Shown in pieces: positions 23,098 through 48,350 of a DNA stretch of 64,000 nt. Position 1 is the first letter of the stretch, and every line of letters starts with the position of its first letter. Source of the stretch: Cheilinus undulatus (Eukaryota; Chordata; Actinopteri; Labriformes; Labridae); assembly GCF_018320785.1 (NCBI RefSeq), contig NC_054873.1, forward strand, positions 28,796,196 to 28,860,195. The letters are read 5' to 3'. Both the position numbers and the translations under genes were made by a program. The notes under the pieces are model-generated. The model had not been told where the DNA came from and made no database searches. It worked only from the letters and a program-made list of their open reading frames with translations.

Positions 23098-23714
23098 GTA
23101 GTAACTTATTTCAATAAAATAGAAGCTAGACTGAAAATTTCTCAATGCTTGTGTGTTGTCACTAGTTTATATAAACGCTTAAATTATCATAACATGATTT
23201 AAAGATGCTATTTTGTATGGATTTAGTGTGCATTGAGATTTTGGCTTGATCTCAGGTATGCCTTTGGCAAAAAATGTTAAAAACCACGGCTTTATACCAT
23301 CATTAACAATTTGTTGTGATTTGTACATGCATGTTTTTGTTTTGATACTGGCAGATTATGTTTTCTCAAGTGCTTTTGAAGCTTTATCTGATTTCAATAA
23401 AAATCTGAATGTATAGTGCCATCTAGTGGAGTCTTGGTGGACATTATCCCACAAAAACATTTTGTGGATCTATAAATCTAGTATACAGTTATTTGGTTTA
23501 TCTCAGTATTGTCAGTGTACAGAGAATTGCTCACTGTATAATTGAACTGCCATATTATTATCTCATAACTGGCACTTTAAAATAAAGAATAAAAAGGTTA
23601 TCAATTGTTTTACTGAGAGGAACTGTTATGATAAGACCGACATGTTTACTTCTGATTGTTGTTTTCCCTCCGTATTTCAGGGGGCACATTCAAGTGAGGG
23701 GCAAAAAATAAAAC

Positions 23715-23720
23715 TTTATT
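23715..23720 (-). terminator. Probable poly(A) signal of bnip2
   Basis: TTTATT on the plus strand (AATAAA on the minus), about 430 bp past the bnip2 stop codon. The gcnt3 and bnip2 3' ends therefore lie within about 1 kb of each other or overlap. Confidence 0.45.
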
Positions 23721-24147
23721 TTCCACGGGCAGGATTTTAACAGTGAACAGTGAAAAAAATGTGCCGTCAAAAATTGTGTTCTATGAAATGCCGCTCAAAG
23801 GGCCACAGACCTAAAATGCAGTTTAAAATCAGAGCAACCATAAAAATATATTAATTTCTCTCCTTTGTCACCTTTGAATATAAATATATATTTAAATGTA
23901 ATAAAGCAGAACATGCATCAACCGTTGTAACAGAGTGCCTTAAATAACGCTTACATACACCAGTGACTGGAGAACACCCATAAGCTAAGTTCATTATGAT
24001 ATACCAGCAGTAGATAAAAAAAGGATTTAAAACATTTCAGACAGATTGTAGGAAAACGCTGAAAATCATGCAGTAGAAGTTCCACAATGAAACAGGCAGC
24101 ATCATTTCATAAAGGCACTTTCTTGATGCATAGAGCTAAATCTCCAG

Positions 24148-36387
<12,240 letters not shown>

Positions 36388-36399
36388 AAGTTTCTTCAA

Positions 36400-37110
36400 T
36401 TGCCCTTCTGTCAGAGCGGCTTGGAGTCAAACAGTCTTAACAAAAAGTTTTTACAACACCGGTCTGTTGTTTAACATAAGTTATAGAGAAAGATGGGGTT
36501 GACTTACACAACTCCTGTAACGTTAGAAGTTTGAGGCCGAGCAATGAAGCAGTAGTCCGCTATACAGCTAACGTTAGCCTAAAAGACTGCTGTTGACAAC
36601 TAGCTACAGCATCTCTTAACTTAATTGTGCTAAATATCACGCAAGAAGCACAATTAGTCAACTTTTCTAAATGCGTCACAGTCACAGAGCTCGGGGAACC
36701 CAAAGTATGCTAGCTTTTCTTAAAATAGCGATGCCCAGTGATCCTGCAAATCAATTTCCTCGCTTCCTTCCTTCCAAGTCAAAATGTTCTCGGAGCGTCA
36801 CAAACGTCGCTACGTTAGCTTATGGGCTAAAGTTAGCTAACTTAGTCGGTCTTCTGACAAGCTGATGTTGTGCACTTAACTCCGGTGTTAATCCATGAAA
36901 TCAAATTCTTCAACTAAGAGGCAACACATACTCAACAGTTCCTTCAGTCAATATAAAGGAAAGAGTCTAAATCCGGTGGTATAACATGCAAGTCCAGCGT
37001 CCCAACTCAGCAATATAGACACTACAAACGGTTGTTTGCTAAGAACGCTAACTAAGAGCTAACTAACTGGCGTATTCTACCGTCGCCATGCATTCACGTG
37101 CTACCACAAC
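36400..37110 (-). promoter_or_regulatory. bnip2: bnip2 5' UTR and promoter region with GTTAGC motifs
   Basis: A consensus donor (GT|GTAAGTC, exon edge about 36508) suggests a 5' noncoding exon above it and a short intron before the ATG exon. The region holds the palindrome GCTAACGTTAGC (36567-36578), further GTTAGC/GCTAAC cores near 36517, 36809, 36831, 37047 and 37058, and an E box CACGTG at 37095-37100. CpGs are more frequent than in the flanks. No TATA box is evident. The start site is inferred. Confidence 0.5.
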
Positions 37111-39690
37111 AATCAGAAACTTGGGTTTCCTACTATATAAACTGTGATTGTTCTTTACGGTTATCATACAAACTGGAAAATTTGGCAACAAATTTGGAAG
37201 CCCGTTTACAGAACTGGCCTAATAAAACGTGAAAACAAAGCGAACCAATGCAAACATCGTTGGGCTGTTTCAAAATTTTTATTCGTAAAAGTATTGCATG
37301 TTAAATCCAGGGTCAGTTATACAATTTTAAAAAAGAATGTATCCGTTTGTTGCTTTCCACTTTGAGCTACCCAGATTAGTCTTGAACATTAAAAGAAAGA
37401 GAGCCCATAGTCGAGCGTGTTATTTTCACAGTATAAACTGACTGATGTCTTCTCGTATTTAAATCTCCGAGCATCCAAGGAACACGTGAATGCATTCTAA
37501 AGTTAAAGTCAGCAATCGCCAGCATTCTGTGGAGGTGCCAGTTGTGTTTCCTGCAGATCCGTTTGTGAACTTCCTATTTCATTTGTCAAGCCTATGAAAT
37601 AAAAGAAAAAACACACTTTGAACTGTAAACTTTAAATCGTACTATTTGTCAAATGTTATTATGGAATGTATAAAATACCGGTAATTTTTTGTTTCATAAT
37701 CTGAAATATACACAAAACATACTTCAAAAGATTAATGGCCTTCCAGCTGTTCTCATTTCACTTTGCCAGTGATGAAAAAAAATCAAAGGTTGAGACTTTA
37801 TCAATCTCTTGACTTCAGTTCAAACAACAGAGTTTTTAAGGGGACCAGTCGTTTGACCTGATCAATCTTCATTTTGACAATCAGTGCACATTCTGATTCT
37901 ACATATTCATCCTAATGTCAGTGGGCCTAAAAGACATGGTAGTAGTAGGCCTGAAACCATGAAAGAGTAAATGGTCATTACCCCTTAAAATGGATTATTT
38001 TACAGAAATGTTTCACAATTGTTTCACAAGTTTCACAACGTTTTTGAGTTGAGAGGTGTAGAATTTCCAGGCCTATTCACTTTTGCTGTTTGTACTGAAA
38101 GCATATTTTGTTGCTTATACAAGCACTTGACACATATACTTCTTCTGAAATTAGATTCTAATGGCAGGACTTGCAAGAGAGTACAGTGATTTCTATAGCA
38201 GTGTTGCTAAAGGTAGCTTAGTAAAAGATCTTGCTTTTGCCTATTATAATAGTAAGCCTATTAGTGCTCATGTGTTTCCAAAGTCCAAAATTTCAAAAGA
38301 TTTTGCCTCAATGAATTACCACACTTTTTACTCCACAGTAAAATTAGTGTTCCACATGAAAGGACGGTTCAATAGGATATGGAGTAGAATGTGTTTTTTT
38401 CATCTGCTACTATTCTAAATGCAGTCTGTCATTTTCCTCTTATTTCAGATTGATGCTTATATAAGTGTTGGTGAGCGGCTGTATATAAAATGTTTTGTAT
38501 GCAATTATGAAGGAGACAGATTAAATAAGAAATATATTAAAGTATTATGATTTATATTTCACATACTCATTTAATCCTATTGTAGAACAATAGCCCAGGT
38601 CACTTCAGAATATTTTATCTTCACTGGCTAAACTCTGCCACTAGGTGGAGGCAGATATCTACTTAAACACTACAGTATGGGTGAGTAATAAAAAGCGGCA
38701 TTATGGAAACTCTTGTAAGGAGAAGCCTGAATCCGATAGATAAAGTGACGAGAATTTACCAACTTTGAAGACAATTGCGATTTTTTGAAATTGATTTTTA
38801 AATTTTCTTGATCATTCTAATTCACAAAGCCTGAAGGTAAATGATTTATCTGTATTCAACATGTCATACATTGGTGAAATTACATGGTCTTTTAAATGTG
38901 ATATCCCAAAATTAATAGTTTTGCTGTCCCCACTTATGAAAAGGATTTAAAAAAAAATCAAATCACAGAGAATATGCAAGTTGCTTTATCTTGTGTGCTT
39001 TCCAAATTTTTACTATCAAACAGAAGGGAGCAGCAAATGCATGCTTTTTTTCTGAGGGATCGTAATAATTATTATAACACTGGAAGACATCATGGTTAAA
39101 AAAGCAGTCTATAGATCTAACATAATGATGCTGCCTGGTTAATTCCTCCTCTGTGTGCACCGGATCATTCACTGTTTCTAATTAACACGTTGCTATTTAC
39201 TTTGTTGGATCATTAGGCCTAATCACAAAAGGATAATCCAGTCAAATTGAGAGTTTATGCTTCCCTTGTATGGTCCACCATGGTGTTGTTTGCTAATGAG
39301 TCATGCAATTATCAGCAAATGAAGACAAATGTGTCCAAATTAGCTAAGATAAATGTATTGAGCTATGACATCAATGTACACGGTATAACACTGAGGGAGA
39401 ACTTTTTATTCAGTGTTTATTTTACATATTTATTCCATAATAATAACCAAAATTCCCCTGAAAACACTAAAAGGAGTAGCAAAATTTTGTTAAAATGTGA
39501 CTTGATAGCATCCTCAGCTTTTCCATATCTTTACTTTATTTAAGTTTACTCTATTTTTCTAAAATACTTCAAAAAGAGTGTATGAAAATAAATTCATGGT
39601 AATTGATAGAAGGGCCTTTTGCCTATTATAATAGGATATTGTTTAAAAAATGGAAAAAGTCAGTTCAAAGAGGCTTTATTCAACCTTATT
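37111..39690. other. Intergenic, no gene
   Basis: Only chance open frames (for example 38161-38418 and 39247-39543). A second CACGTG at 37483-37488 forms part of an inverted repeat with 37088-37100. Confidence 0.5.
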
Positions 39691-39699
39691 ATAATTTTT

Positions 39700-40960
39700 A
39701 TGTTGCATTTAACATCTCTCTTCCTAATGCACCACAATTAAGTGTTTAAGAAACTGTCATGGTTCACAGCTCCATTGTTTCCCAGTGCTTGGTTTCTATA
39801 ATAAAAAGTAGCAGTGTGTGATGTCAGATGTAGATGATCCCTTCTTTTTAAAGTAATTCTGAAACTCCCGTCTCTGAACACAGATGCTACTGCAGACCCC
39901 TCCTTTAATGATGAAAGGAGGGATGAACGTTGGGATCACAGACCGAAGCTGTAACCTATTTGTGAAGCAGAATCATTAAGGAAGGTTCTCCAACCAATTT
40001 CCATAAGTGGGGTAGCGGGAAGTATTTAGGCTACTCGAAGTATATCACTAATGAGAAAAGACAAAAAGGATTCATGTGCATGTTTTATGCAATCTCTTTC
40101 TGGGTGTAGATGAATAATTATTTATGATTGCAAAGCCTAAAAGGGAGGCAAAAAAGATAGCAACTGCAAAGAGACTGGTAAAAAATTTAAAGAGGAAGTT
40201 AAATGAATATTTAAGGGAAGATGAAATATTTAATGGAAACAAATGAGCAAAACATTTAAAACGGCATGATAAATAGTAGTGAGTGGCATTTAAATGACCC
40301 TCCTAATTTGTGCTATTTGCTGCAGCAGCCATAAGGTCTCATTGATTCTTGTAATGATGTGAAAGAGTCTCAGACAATTGTTTTCAACATGCCAGTCATT
40401 ATATGAGGGAACTGTGTCTGTAACCCAGGGCTGACCTCACAGCTGAGAAATATTAGCCTTTGATTCACTGTAGTTTGAACTGATGCCACAGCACAGAAAC
40501 AATTCATGTTTTATTGACCTGCCTCAAGTTGAGGTTAGGGTTCTGGAAAAAAAACACATAATGACATTAATACAGCAGCAGTTAATTTCTCAAGAGACAC
40601 TTTGCATTAAGGTCTCTCATATGACATCAGTCTGATAAACTGTTGTACATTTTCCTCCCACCAACAACAAAAGAAAAAAAACAATCTGGAGTATGTTCCG
40701 GCACAGTTCATTTGTTTTCCAAATGCGGAAATAATTAAATCAGCAAACAAATAATTATTCAAGTCAATGAGAACAATTATGCCAAAGACGCCTCTGAGAC
40801 TTGGATGTGCATGCTGAATTGATTAATTAGCCCGCTAAAGATAATTGAGTTAGATGTTTGACTGCTTCCCCTCAACATGCTCCACGCTTCATTCTGATCT
40901 CAAGAGAAGAATCATGTCCACCATCATGACCAGAGCACTCATCCTGCTGTCATTGCTTGC
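39700..40960. other. Low-repeat intergenic block, possible regulatory DNA
   Basis: Complex sequence without recognisable repeats, with clustered homeodomain-type TAATTA/ATTAAT cores (for example around 40730-40850). No coding signal. Conservation cannot be judged from one sequence. Confidence 0.25.
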
Positions 40961-41189
40961 TGGACTTTTAGATACCTGTGTTATATGGAAGCCCTAAGTG
41001 AATCCTTACATTTTTTTTCCTTGCTTAAACGAGTAATTTACAGTTGTTTTGTCTGATCAGGACTTACTTATCTGGTATCCCCAGAGTTGCAAATAAACAC
41101 AATAAACACAGAAATAGGTAGAACTTAGCTCATTAGTGTGGGCAAGGCAGCGTGGCGTTTCATGGTCTGGCCTATCACTATGACCAGTA

Positions 41190-41290
41190 ATGTTTTCTGG
41201 ATCAGTGCTTTTCAGAGTGGGGATCTCGACCCCCAGGAGGCTCTAGGCGGGGAGGTTGTAGAAATTTGGAGGGAAGAGGTGGGTGAGGAG
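41190..41290 (+). mobile_element. hAT-type terminal fragment
   Basis: CAGTGCTTTTCAGAGTGGGG followed by ATCTCGACCCCC resembles the ends of vertebrate hAT elements. No partner end found. Confidence 0.35.
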
Positions 41291-41299
41291 GGAACAAAT

Positions 41300-42880
41300 A
41301 TAGAAAATAAACTAATGACATTATTTGTAACTATAACAAGTATGGTATGTGTGTATACTTTTTAGATTATATCAACCATGGTTTTAAGTTTAGTTTCATT
41401 ATCAAGTGACAGTATGCAATGATATTGACCATTCATACATAGTAAATGAAAACATCGTTCCACCAGAATAAGCGATCCCCTAATTAACATCTGTAATCCA
41501 ACATAAAACTGATTCAAAACATGAAACATGAAAATCCCACATAGGAATGACAAAAACCTGACAAAACCACAGCTGACAAGACAAAGTACATAGGACACGT
41601 TTGCTCATTGTAGAGAAAAATAACTAGTTCCTACTCAGTACAAATTCTATTAAAGTAAAAAGAAATGTCTAAAAACTTTCACAGATGTATTTCAGCCAAA
41701 TAGATTAGTCCCAGATGCTGAGCTGAATCACTAACACACAAGATAAAAAACATAAAACTAGATAAATAAAAAGCATAGAACTAGAGAAATAAAACCATAG
41801 ATATTCATGTGTTTAATTTCTATGCCAAGCTTCTTATAAAAATGTGGTTTGTCAGCATTAATGCATGAATCATGATAAATTAGGATCCATGATTGGTGCA
41901 TTAATTTTTTTGGATTGTGATAAATCACATGCTTAACAGTGCCTTTCAACACACTACAGCCACGCTGGTTTGAAATAAGTACAACACAGCTACTTACTGT
42001 TTTATTTCATTAAAAAAAATCCAGACAGCTCAGCAGAAAAGTCAAAAGTAATTTGCACCTTGTATTATCAAATATTTACCTTTTATACAAGTCTCTTATT
42101 TCCTTTTTGATCCATAAAAAGTTCATTTTCCATGTTTCATAATCATTAATCAGTACAGGCTTTATCTATTTCCTTATTTATTATAGGACATAGTGCACAT
42201 TAATGAACATGGACATGCTACATTGCAGCCATTGGCTAATTTCATCCGTAGTCCCCGTCAGGTTGATGATGTACACACAATGGTGTACATCAAGCATTTA
42301 CAAAATGAAATATAGAAAAATATATATAAAACCAGACAATACAAAGAGACTGAAAACATTAATATGAAAAGGCCCACATATAATAATAACACAGAATGTG
42401 GTTATATGATTATGCTTAAGCTTGACCAGGAATAAAGTGACTATTGCACTTAAAGTGCATGAGGTAAAGTGCTGAAGTGCACATGATTATAAATGTGCGT
42501 GTGAAAATTACACATTTGTCCTTAGGCCGTTTATTCAAAGCGCTGGTATCATGGCATACAGCCCTATTGCACAGAATTTGCATACAGACCTGTTTATTAT
42601 TGCACATTATTGCACAGGGATAGCATACATACATACATAGGTGTATTTATGCATGTAATATTGCACAAAAGATTCATATATAAATGTATACATGGATGTA
42701 TTCATAGAGATAATAAAATGGTTAAGTATGGTCACTATTGAAATTCATCCAGAGACACTCTTATTTTCTTTCAAGGTAAAAGCAGGTCGTGTTCTGAAAT
42801 GACAGTTAGCTTTAGTTTAAGACAGAACAAAGTCCAAAATGAAACAAAAACAGTTTTAGATGCAAAATAGGGGAATTTCA
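41300..42880. other. Intergenic, nothing recognised
   Basis: AT-rich, with short TA/CATA-rich tracts near 42290-42340 and 42620-42700. Confidence 0.5.
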
Positions 42881-42884
42881 AAAT

Positions 42885-42990
42885 TAGATCAATCATGATT
42901 AAATGATTAATACAGAAATTCTGAGATTAATCATGCTGAAAAATGTAAACATTTAACCGCCCTCCCAAAAAAACAGCAATAATGAAACAC
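42885..42990 (-). mobile_element. Fragment of an ATTAATC-type terminal repeat
   Basis: Minus-strand GATTAATC and ATTAATCATTTAATC units beside an AGGGCGGTTAA stretch resemble the TAGGGCTGTC...ATTAATC ends seen at 62108. Heavily decayed. Confidence 0.3.
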
Positions 42991-43559
42991 CACACTGCCA
43001 GTCCCATAAGCTACATGGGGGTCCTTAGCATTGAAAAGATTCCAGATTACTAGATTATCTTGTTAGCAATCTTCACTATCTTGAGCTAACGAGATAAATA
43101 GATACATAATAATGGGAAACTAAGTCTTGCTTTGACAGGTAAAAATCATCCAGATCTTGTGGAGAAAATGAAATAAAGCCATAATTTGGAAAAGCAGTGT
43201 TTTAATTCCTGAAGTGGGTGAACAAGTCACAAAGAGAGAGAGAAAACAGCCTGAAATTACTTTTTACTTCTGGGATGCAGAGTAAAATTAATGTTTGGTT
43301 CTTGTGTGTCCGCTCTGGGCTTCCATAGTGTCAGAATTTTGCATTCATCTTTTGCTTCCTGACGTTCTCCTTAGATCATAAGAAAAAATTGTAATACCTG
43401 CAATCAAAATCTTCTCATCTCTTACTTCATGAACCTTTATTTATACATTATCTTCCAATCTTTATTAAACTGTACATCAAACGTATGAAAAAATGTTGTA
43501 AAGTCTGTCCAAGTTGTCACCCATGCTGTGTCACACCCTTACAAACCCACAGGCAGACT

Positions 43560-44420
43560 ATTACTTACTCCCCAGCCAGACAGAGATCATTACCTCTGTG
43601 AATGATGGCGAGGCAGCCTGAGCCCAACAGCTTTATTTCCCAGCTCAACTGGGTGGACGCAAGCCATCACATCCTGTTAACAATGCCATGGCTCCGACAT
43701 AAAGATGAGCTCCCTCAATCAGCTCCGTCTGTCTCCGTCGCCACTGAAGGGCCATCAGTCATCACTACAGCCCGGATAGAAGAGGGTGTATTCTATATTC
43801 ACATGTGATTGACATCGTTTAGATGATTCAGTCAGAATCACTGGGCTGTTTATTTCTTTCCTTAACCAGAGTAATGCTTTCTTATTAAGGGACTTCATGA
43901 AATATTTATTTTTCCTATCAGCATATTCAACAATCAGTCTTCCCACTCTGAGCAAATATTGGTCCATTTCATGTGGAATCTTCCAAATGCTAGGATGAGT
44001 TGAGTCAGAGGCTTTGACATTTTAATCAGAGAGAACAGAAGAAGTCAGTTGTCACTGTCAAACCACATGAAGGTCATTTCACTTGTTAAGGATCCGCTTG
44101 CCGTAACATTTCCACTATCGTTACATCCTAATGATTCGTTTACATGTGAGATCAGGTTGATATTTTATGTATAAGCACACATTCTATCCAAGGCCTTTTA
44201 TTCTATTAACCTGTCCTGTCTTTATTAGATCCTTCCTGAGAGAATTCCCATATGGCTTAGCCTTTGATAAATATGCTTTTAGGTCTATCTAATTAATGCA
44301 TTCCGCTGTGATTTTCCTCACTTGTCACCCACTCTTTAACCTCATAGCGCAGGAACAGACTTTTCCTACTCAAATTAAAGGTCCTCTGAGACGCTGTACA
44401 TGTGTGAGCTAATGATGTAG
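43560..44420. other. Low-repeat intergenic block, possible regulatory DNA
   Basis: Higher-complexity sequence than its surroundings (for example 43600-43790 and 44200-44380), with no repeat signature and no believable open frame. Confidence 0.25.
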
Positions 44421-45600
44421 CGTGCTGTACAGCCTCCTATCTTCTCTTGAGGGCCTTGTTGAAATGTTTTGTGTAGAAATGAATCATATGACCTCACTTT
44501 GGTGGAGTGTGGATAAATTTCAAGCATACATGTTTAGTTTATTGTGTTTGTGGTGGTATAGAGTGGGAAAGGAAATATTTAGCAGTATTGTGTGTTCGAT
44601 GTTGTGTTGTATGACAGTAGACAGTGTTTGATGATTTGTAGAAGCAGACTTCATTCTCTGTTTTGTTGTAACTGCAACGTTTTACCTTCATTTAACACAA
44701 GCGTAAATGCACTAAAACAAAGCTGCATTTAATGCTACATGCATGGACCTGCACAGTGTTGAGACAGCATTTATAAAGCACACAGGAGGATAGGCCTCCA
44801 CTATATCTAAGTCTACTATATATCCAAATTAATTACAGCAATTCAGCATTTTTATAGTACTGAGTTTCTCCTTTTACTTCCAGCATAATTGCAGTTCCCA
44901 GCCATGTGACTGAGGGACCATTCAAAGGTGTAATGAATGAGATATGGTCATGATCAGCACCAACATTTTCAAAACCAATTTAGCCTAATGAGAGAAAGAC
45001 CGGCTGTACTGTCTCAAACGATGTGATACAAATGTCTTTAATGTGTTTGGATTTTGCAAAATATGCCACATCATTAAATACTCAAAACCTTTTTTTATTC
45101 ATCCAGCTGCTGCCCTGAGATGTAAATGCTGCAATTGTTAAACTGGGTGAAAACTTCAAAAAAGTTACAATAGGATTTGCTGTCTGTTTCCATGGTAAAG
45201 CAAATCCTTTACAAACAGTAAACAGACTGTATACACTCTCAGAGCAAAGGCTGTTGTTTCTTGGGTGGTCAGACTCAGGATTTAATGGGCAAACCAATAA
45301 AGCAAATAAAAGAGTATTTCAGTGAGTTTAAGATTACCATGATTGTTTCAAGAGCAAGATTCGTGCTTAAATGAAGTGTTAAAATTACAGCCGATAGGTT
45401 TATTAACAGGATTTCAAAAGATGCTACCAGCTTTACAATTTCACTCAGAATTTGTCGGCATATTTACTCTTTTTAAACTGAATTGTGTGATATTTAAAAT
45501 ATCATACCACTAATTAAACTGTAGGCCCTATCCATTTTCTAAATAGGGGAGGCTGGGGCTGGTTGACTCACAGCGATAACATGCAAGGTCAAAATGTTTC
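44421..45600. other. Intergenic, nothing recognised
   Basis: No repeats, coding exons or motifs that I can support. Confidence 0.5.
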
Positions 45601-45607
45601 TTTGTTG

Positions 45608-45750
45608 TTGGGGCACAGATGGCCTAGCAGTTAGGTTGCGCCCCATGTATGCAGGTGGTCAGGGTACAAGTCCAGCTTGTGGCTCTTTCACTGCATGTTA
45701 TTCTGACTTTATCCAATGGGGCATAAAAGCCCCAAAATAAATCTTAAAAG
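45608..45750 (+). mobile_element. tRNA-derived SINE
   Basis: A box TGGCCTAGCAGTTAGGT (about 45628) and B box GGGTACAAGTCC (about 45663) lie at pol III spacing, followed by TTGTGGCTCTTTCACTGCATG. Same family as the copy at 62490. Confidence 0.65.
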
Positions 45751-45954
45751 TGTTTTTTTTTGTTGACCTGCACTCACCAGCTATGTTAAAAAAAATCTGA
45801 AAGTCACAAACTTTTTGAGGATGGTAACTTTAAGATCTAGAGCTTCGAAAGGTTAAATTAGTGGTTTTTGGATGATACTAAAACGGAGTACGATAGAAAT
45901 TAGAAATGAGAAAACAGTTTGTTCAGAAAACAACTAGATCAGATCAGCATACAT

Positions 45955-46080
45955 GATAAAATGTGATGTGCCTCAGGTGTCAGTCCTAAGACCTAAATTT
46001 TTAATTTTGTATGTGAATGCAATTGTAAATAAGTCTGCTCAAGCGTATTCTGTTGGTGGATGATACCTAGCCACCACCGC
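45955..46080 (+). mobile_element. LINE reverse-transcriptase scrap
   Basis: Reads CDVPQVSVLRPKFLILYVNA, a decayed form of the xGVPQGSVLGPLLF reverse-transcriptase motif. Stops follow. Confidence 0.5.
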
Positions 46081-46569
46081 CTCTTTAAAAAAAAAATTAA
46101 CACAGATGACCCACTGTGTTGAAGTATTAGGTACTTTTAATCATCTTCTCATTCAATTTTTATTTTACAAAAAAGAGCCATATTATCAGTAGGAGTCAAT
46201 ATCGAGATCCACCGATTAATTGTTCAGTTAATGATATAAATACATACATAAATTGGATATGTTTTACTTCCAGATAATAAACAGATGAATCAGCAACATT
46301 TTGATACAATATTTGGAATTCTCTGATGAACAATGGTGGCGGAGCAATGGGATTTTATCACAAAATGGATCAATGTTGAGCAGGGTGGGATTTGCACACT
46401 GATTTTGAGGTTGGCTGGGACTGGTCATAACTGTTACTCCTGCCTCTCAGAGTGCATATGAATCAGTCTCACACACACAAACTACTCTTAATACTATCCA
46501 GGACTATTATCATATATTATTGTAAGTTATTCATTAAGAAGAAAACCCTTGGTAGGATTGATAGATGAG

Positions 46570-46730
46570 ATGGCCATATGTCCTGATAAAGACATTTTTC
46601 GCCCCTAAATAGGCATTTGTCCAGATATGGTTCCTCCATTTCTCTCACTAAAATTTCAGTAATTGCAAGAAATTCTGCGCAAATAAAATCTATCATGGCA
46701 TTTAGTACACTATTCAGCTTTATAATGCAT
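46570..46730 (+). repeat. Dispersed repeat, copy A
   Basis: Matches 49680-49850 in inverse orientation over about 160 bp (for example GGCATTTAGTAC, AAATAAAATCTATCATGGCA). Family unknown. Confidence 0.55.
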
Positions 46731-48350
46731 GGGTTTCATGAACTTATCATGGTTAGTTCTGATTTTAGGGCCATTTGTTTGGGACCAAAAGAGATTTAAA
46801 ACTGCATTTTCACTGCATTTTGGAGAAAACAGGAAGTCAGAAATGCTCTTGGCTTGGCTGGTTCTACTGTATCACAGAGAGTTGGGGCAACAGAGTATGA
46901 CAAAGTGGACATAATGGCCGATAAGGCAAAAGGCAAATCATTGTTGAGGCTTTTGGGATGGCCAATCAGATTTTAGGGGGGACCCTGACTGGCCTTGGCA
47001 ACTCCTGGATCCGCCATAGTCAGGATGAAGATGACTCTACATTCAGCATGAGGAGAGACGCTAACAGTTCATCTCCACATTCAGACACAAAACTAAAGAA
47101 AACTGTACAAGCTCACAAACTTCACTCGACTGTTGGCGTTTAAAGATGACTATAAATATGAAAAATTATGTTAATGACCTCCTCTTGTAAAAATGTTTGT
47201 TTACAAAACTAACACAGTAGCACCAGTGTGTGCCAAAACTGCCAAGTACAATACAGTTAAGCCCAAGCTTCAAGTACTAATACAGCTTATATTTCCCTTC
47301 ACTTTTAGAATTAGCTGTATGCCAATTAAAATGATCCCTGTAGCCCAGGGATCTACATCCTAGGCTCCAGTTTGCCCCTCAGACCATAGTCAGTACACCC
47401 CTGGTTTTAAGTAATTTAAGGAAATAATGCAATTGATCACAGTATTTGATTTGTTGCTGTTTTGATATGTACTGAACTTTTTTGGATTCTTACAGTGGAT
47501 TTGCCTGAGTATGAGGAGGAGGTTCACTGAGGACACCTATTTAAAGACAAGAAAACTTATGATAGCTCAAAAAAAGAGGGAGGAAAAAAAAGTTATATTA
47601 TCTATGCAAAATAGGATTCTGACACTTCACTGAGCTATCAAACAACCTTTTCTACCTTTATTGTCAAGATGCCAAGAATGTTTCAGAATCAAAGATTGAT
47701 CAACCCCTCAGCCAACACCAAACTCTTTGAAGCCGTCTTTTTAATTTACCATGTCAGAAAAAGCCTACCGGTATCTGTCAGTTCATGCATCTTACATCCA
47801 GAGAATGATGAGAAGAAGGAAAACTTATAATTACTCTTTCTGTCACTTTTTGATGATAAATGTTTAAGTTACCATCAACACTAAACAATAAACACATGTT
47901 AAAAAAGCAGCTATTTCCCCACTCTGACTTCAAGCTCTCTGAAGAATTAAACACCATTACAGCCAAACAGTGTGACTACAAAACTACTTTCCTTGTCTTT
48001 TAAAAGGGATGAAATATTTTCTCTGCTATGTAATTCTCTTCTCTGTATTTCGAGAGATACTGACCTAAAAAGGTTGATCAAAGACTGTTGGAACTCTACA
48101 GCCTGCAGCAACCAATAAATTGGTCCATTCGATGTTTTTCACTGACAAATTATTCTCCAGAGTGCTAACATTCTTGGTAGCAACTCAATTAGCAAGAGAC
48201 AGATGTAGCAAGAATTCACATTTATGTTTCATAGACCTTTCAATATTTTATTATTTCACTGCTTGTTGGTACGGACCCTTTTATGTCACAGAAATGATAA
48301 CTATTTGCTAATTCTCACATAAAGTGATAGTTGTTTTGGTGCGTATTGTA
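46731..48350. other. Intergenic, nothing recognised
   Basis: Open frames at 46729-46914 and 46958-47143 show no domain. Confidence 0.45.

Noticed and set aside
36388..36399. Earlier bnip2 start at 36399
   Set aside because: The codon there is TTG (Leu), not ATG. The first ATG in frame is at 36387.
45608..45750. Functional tRNA gene (A and B boxes)
   Set aside because: No cloverleaf can be folded, and a related copy at 62490 carries the same tail, so it is a SINE. The same applies to 11850-12110.
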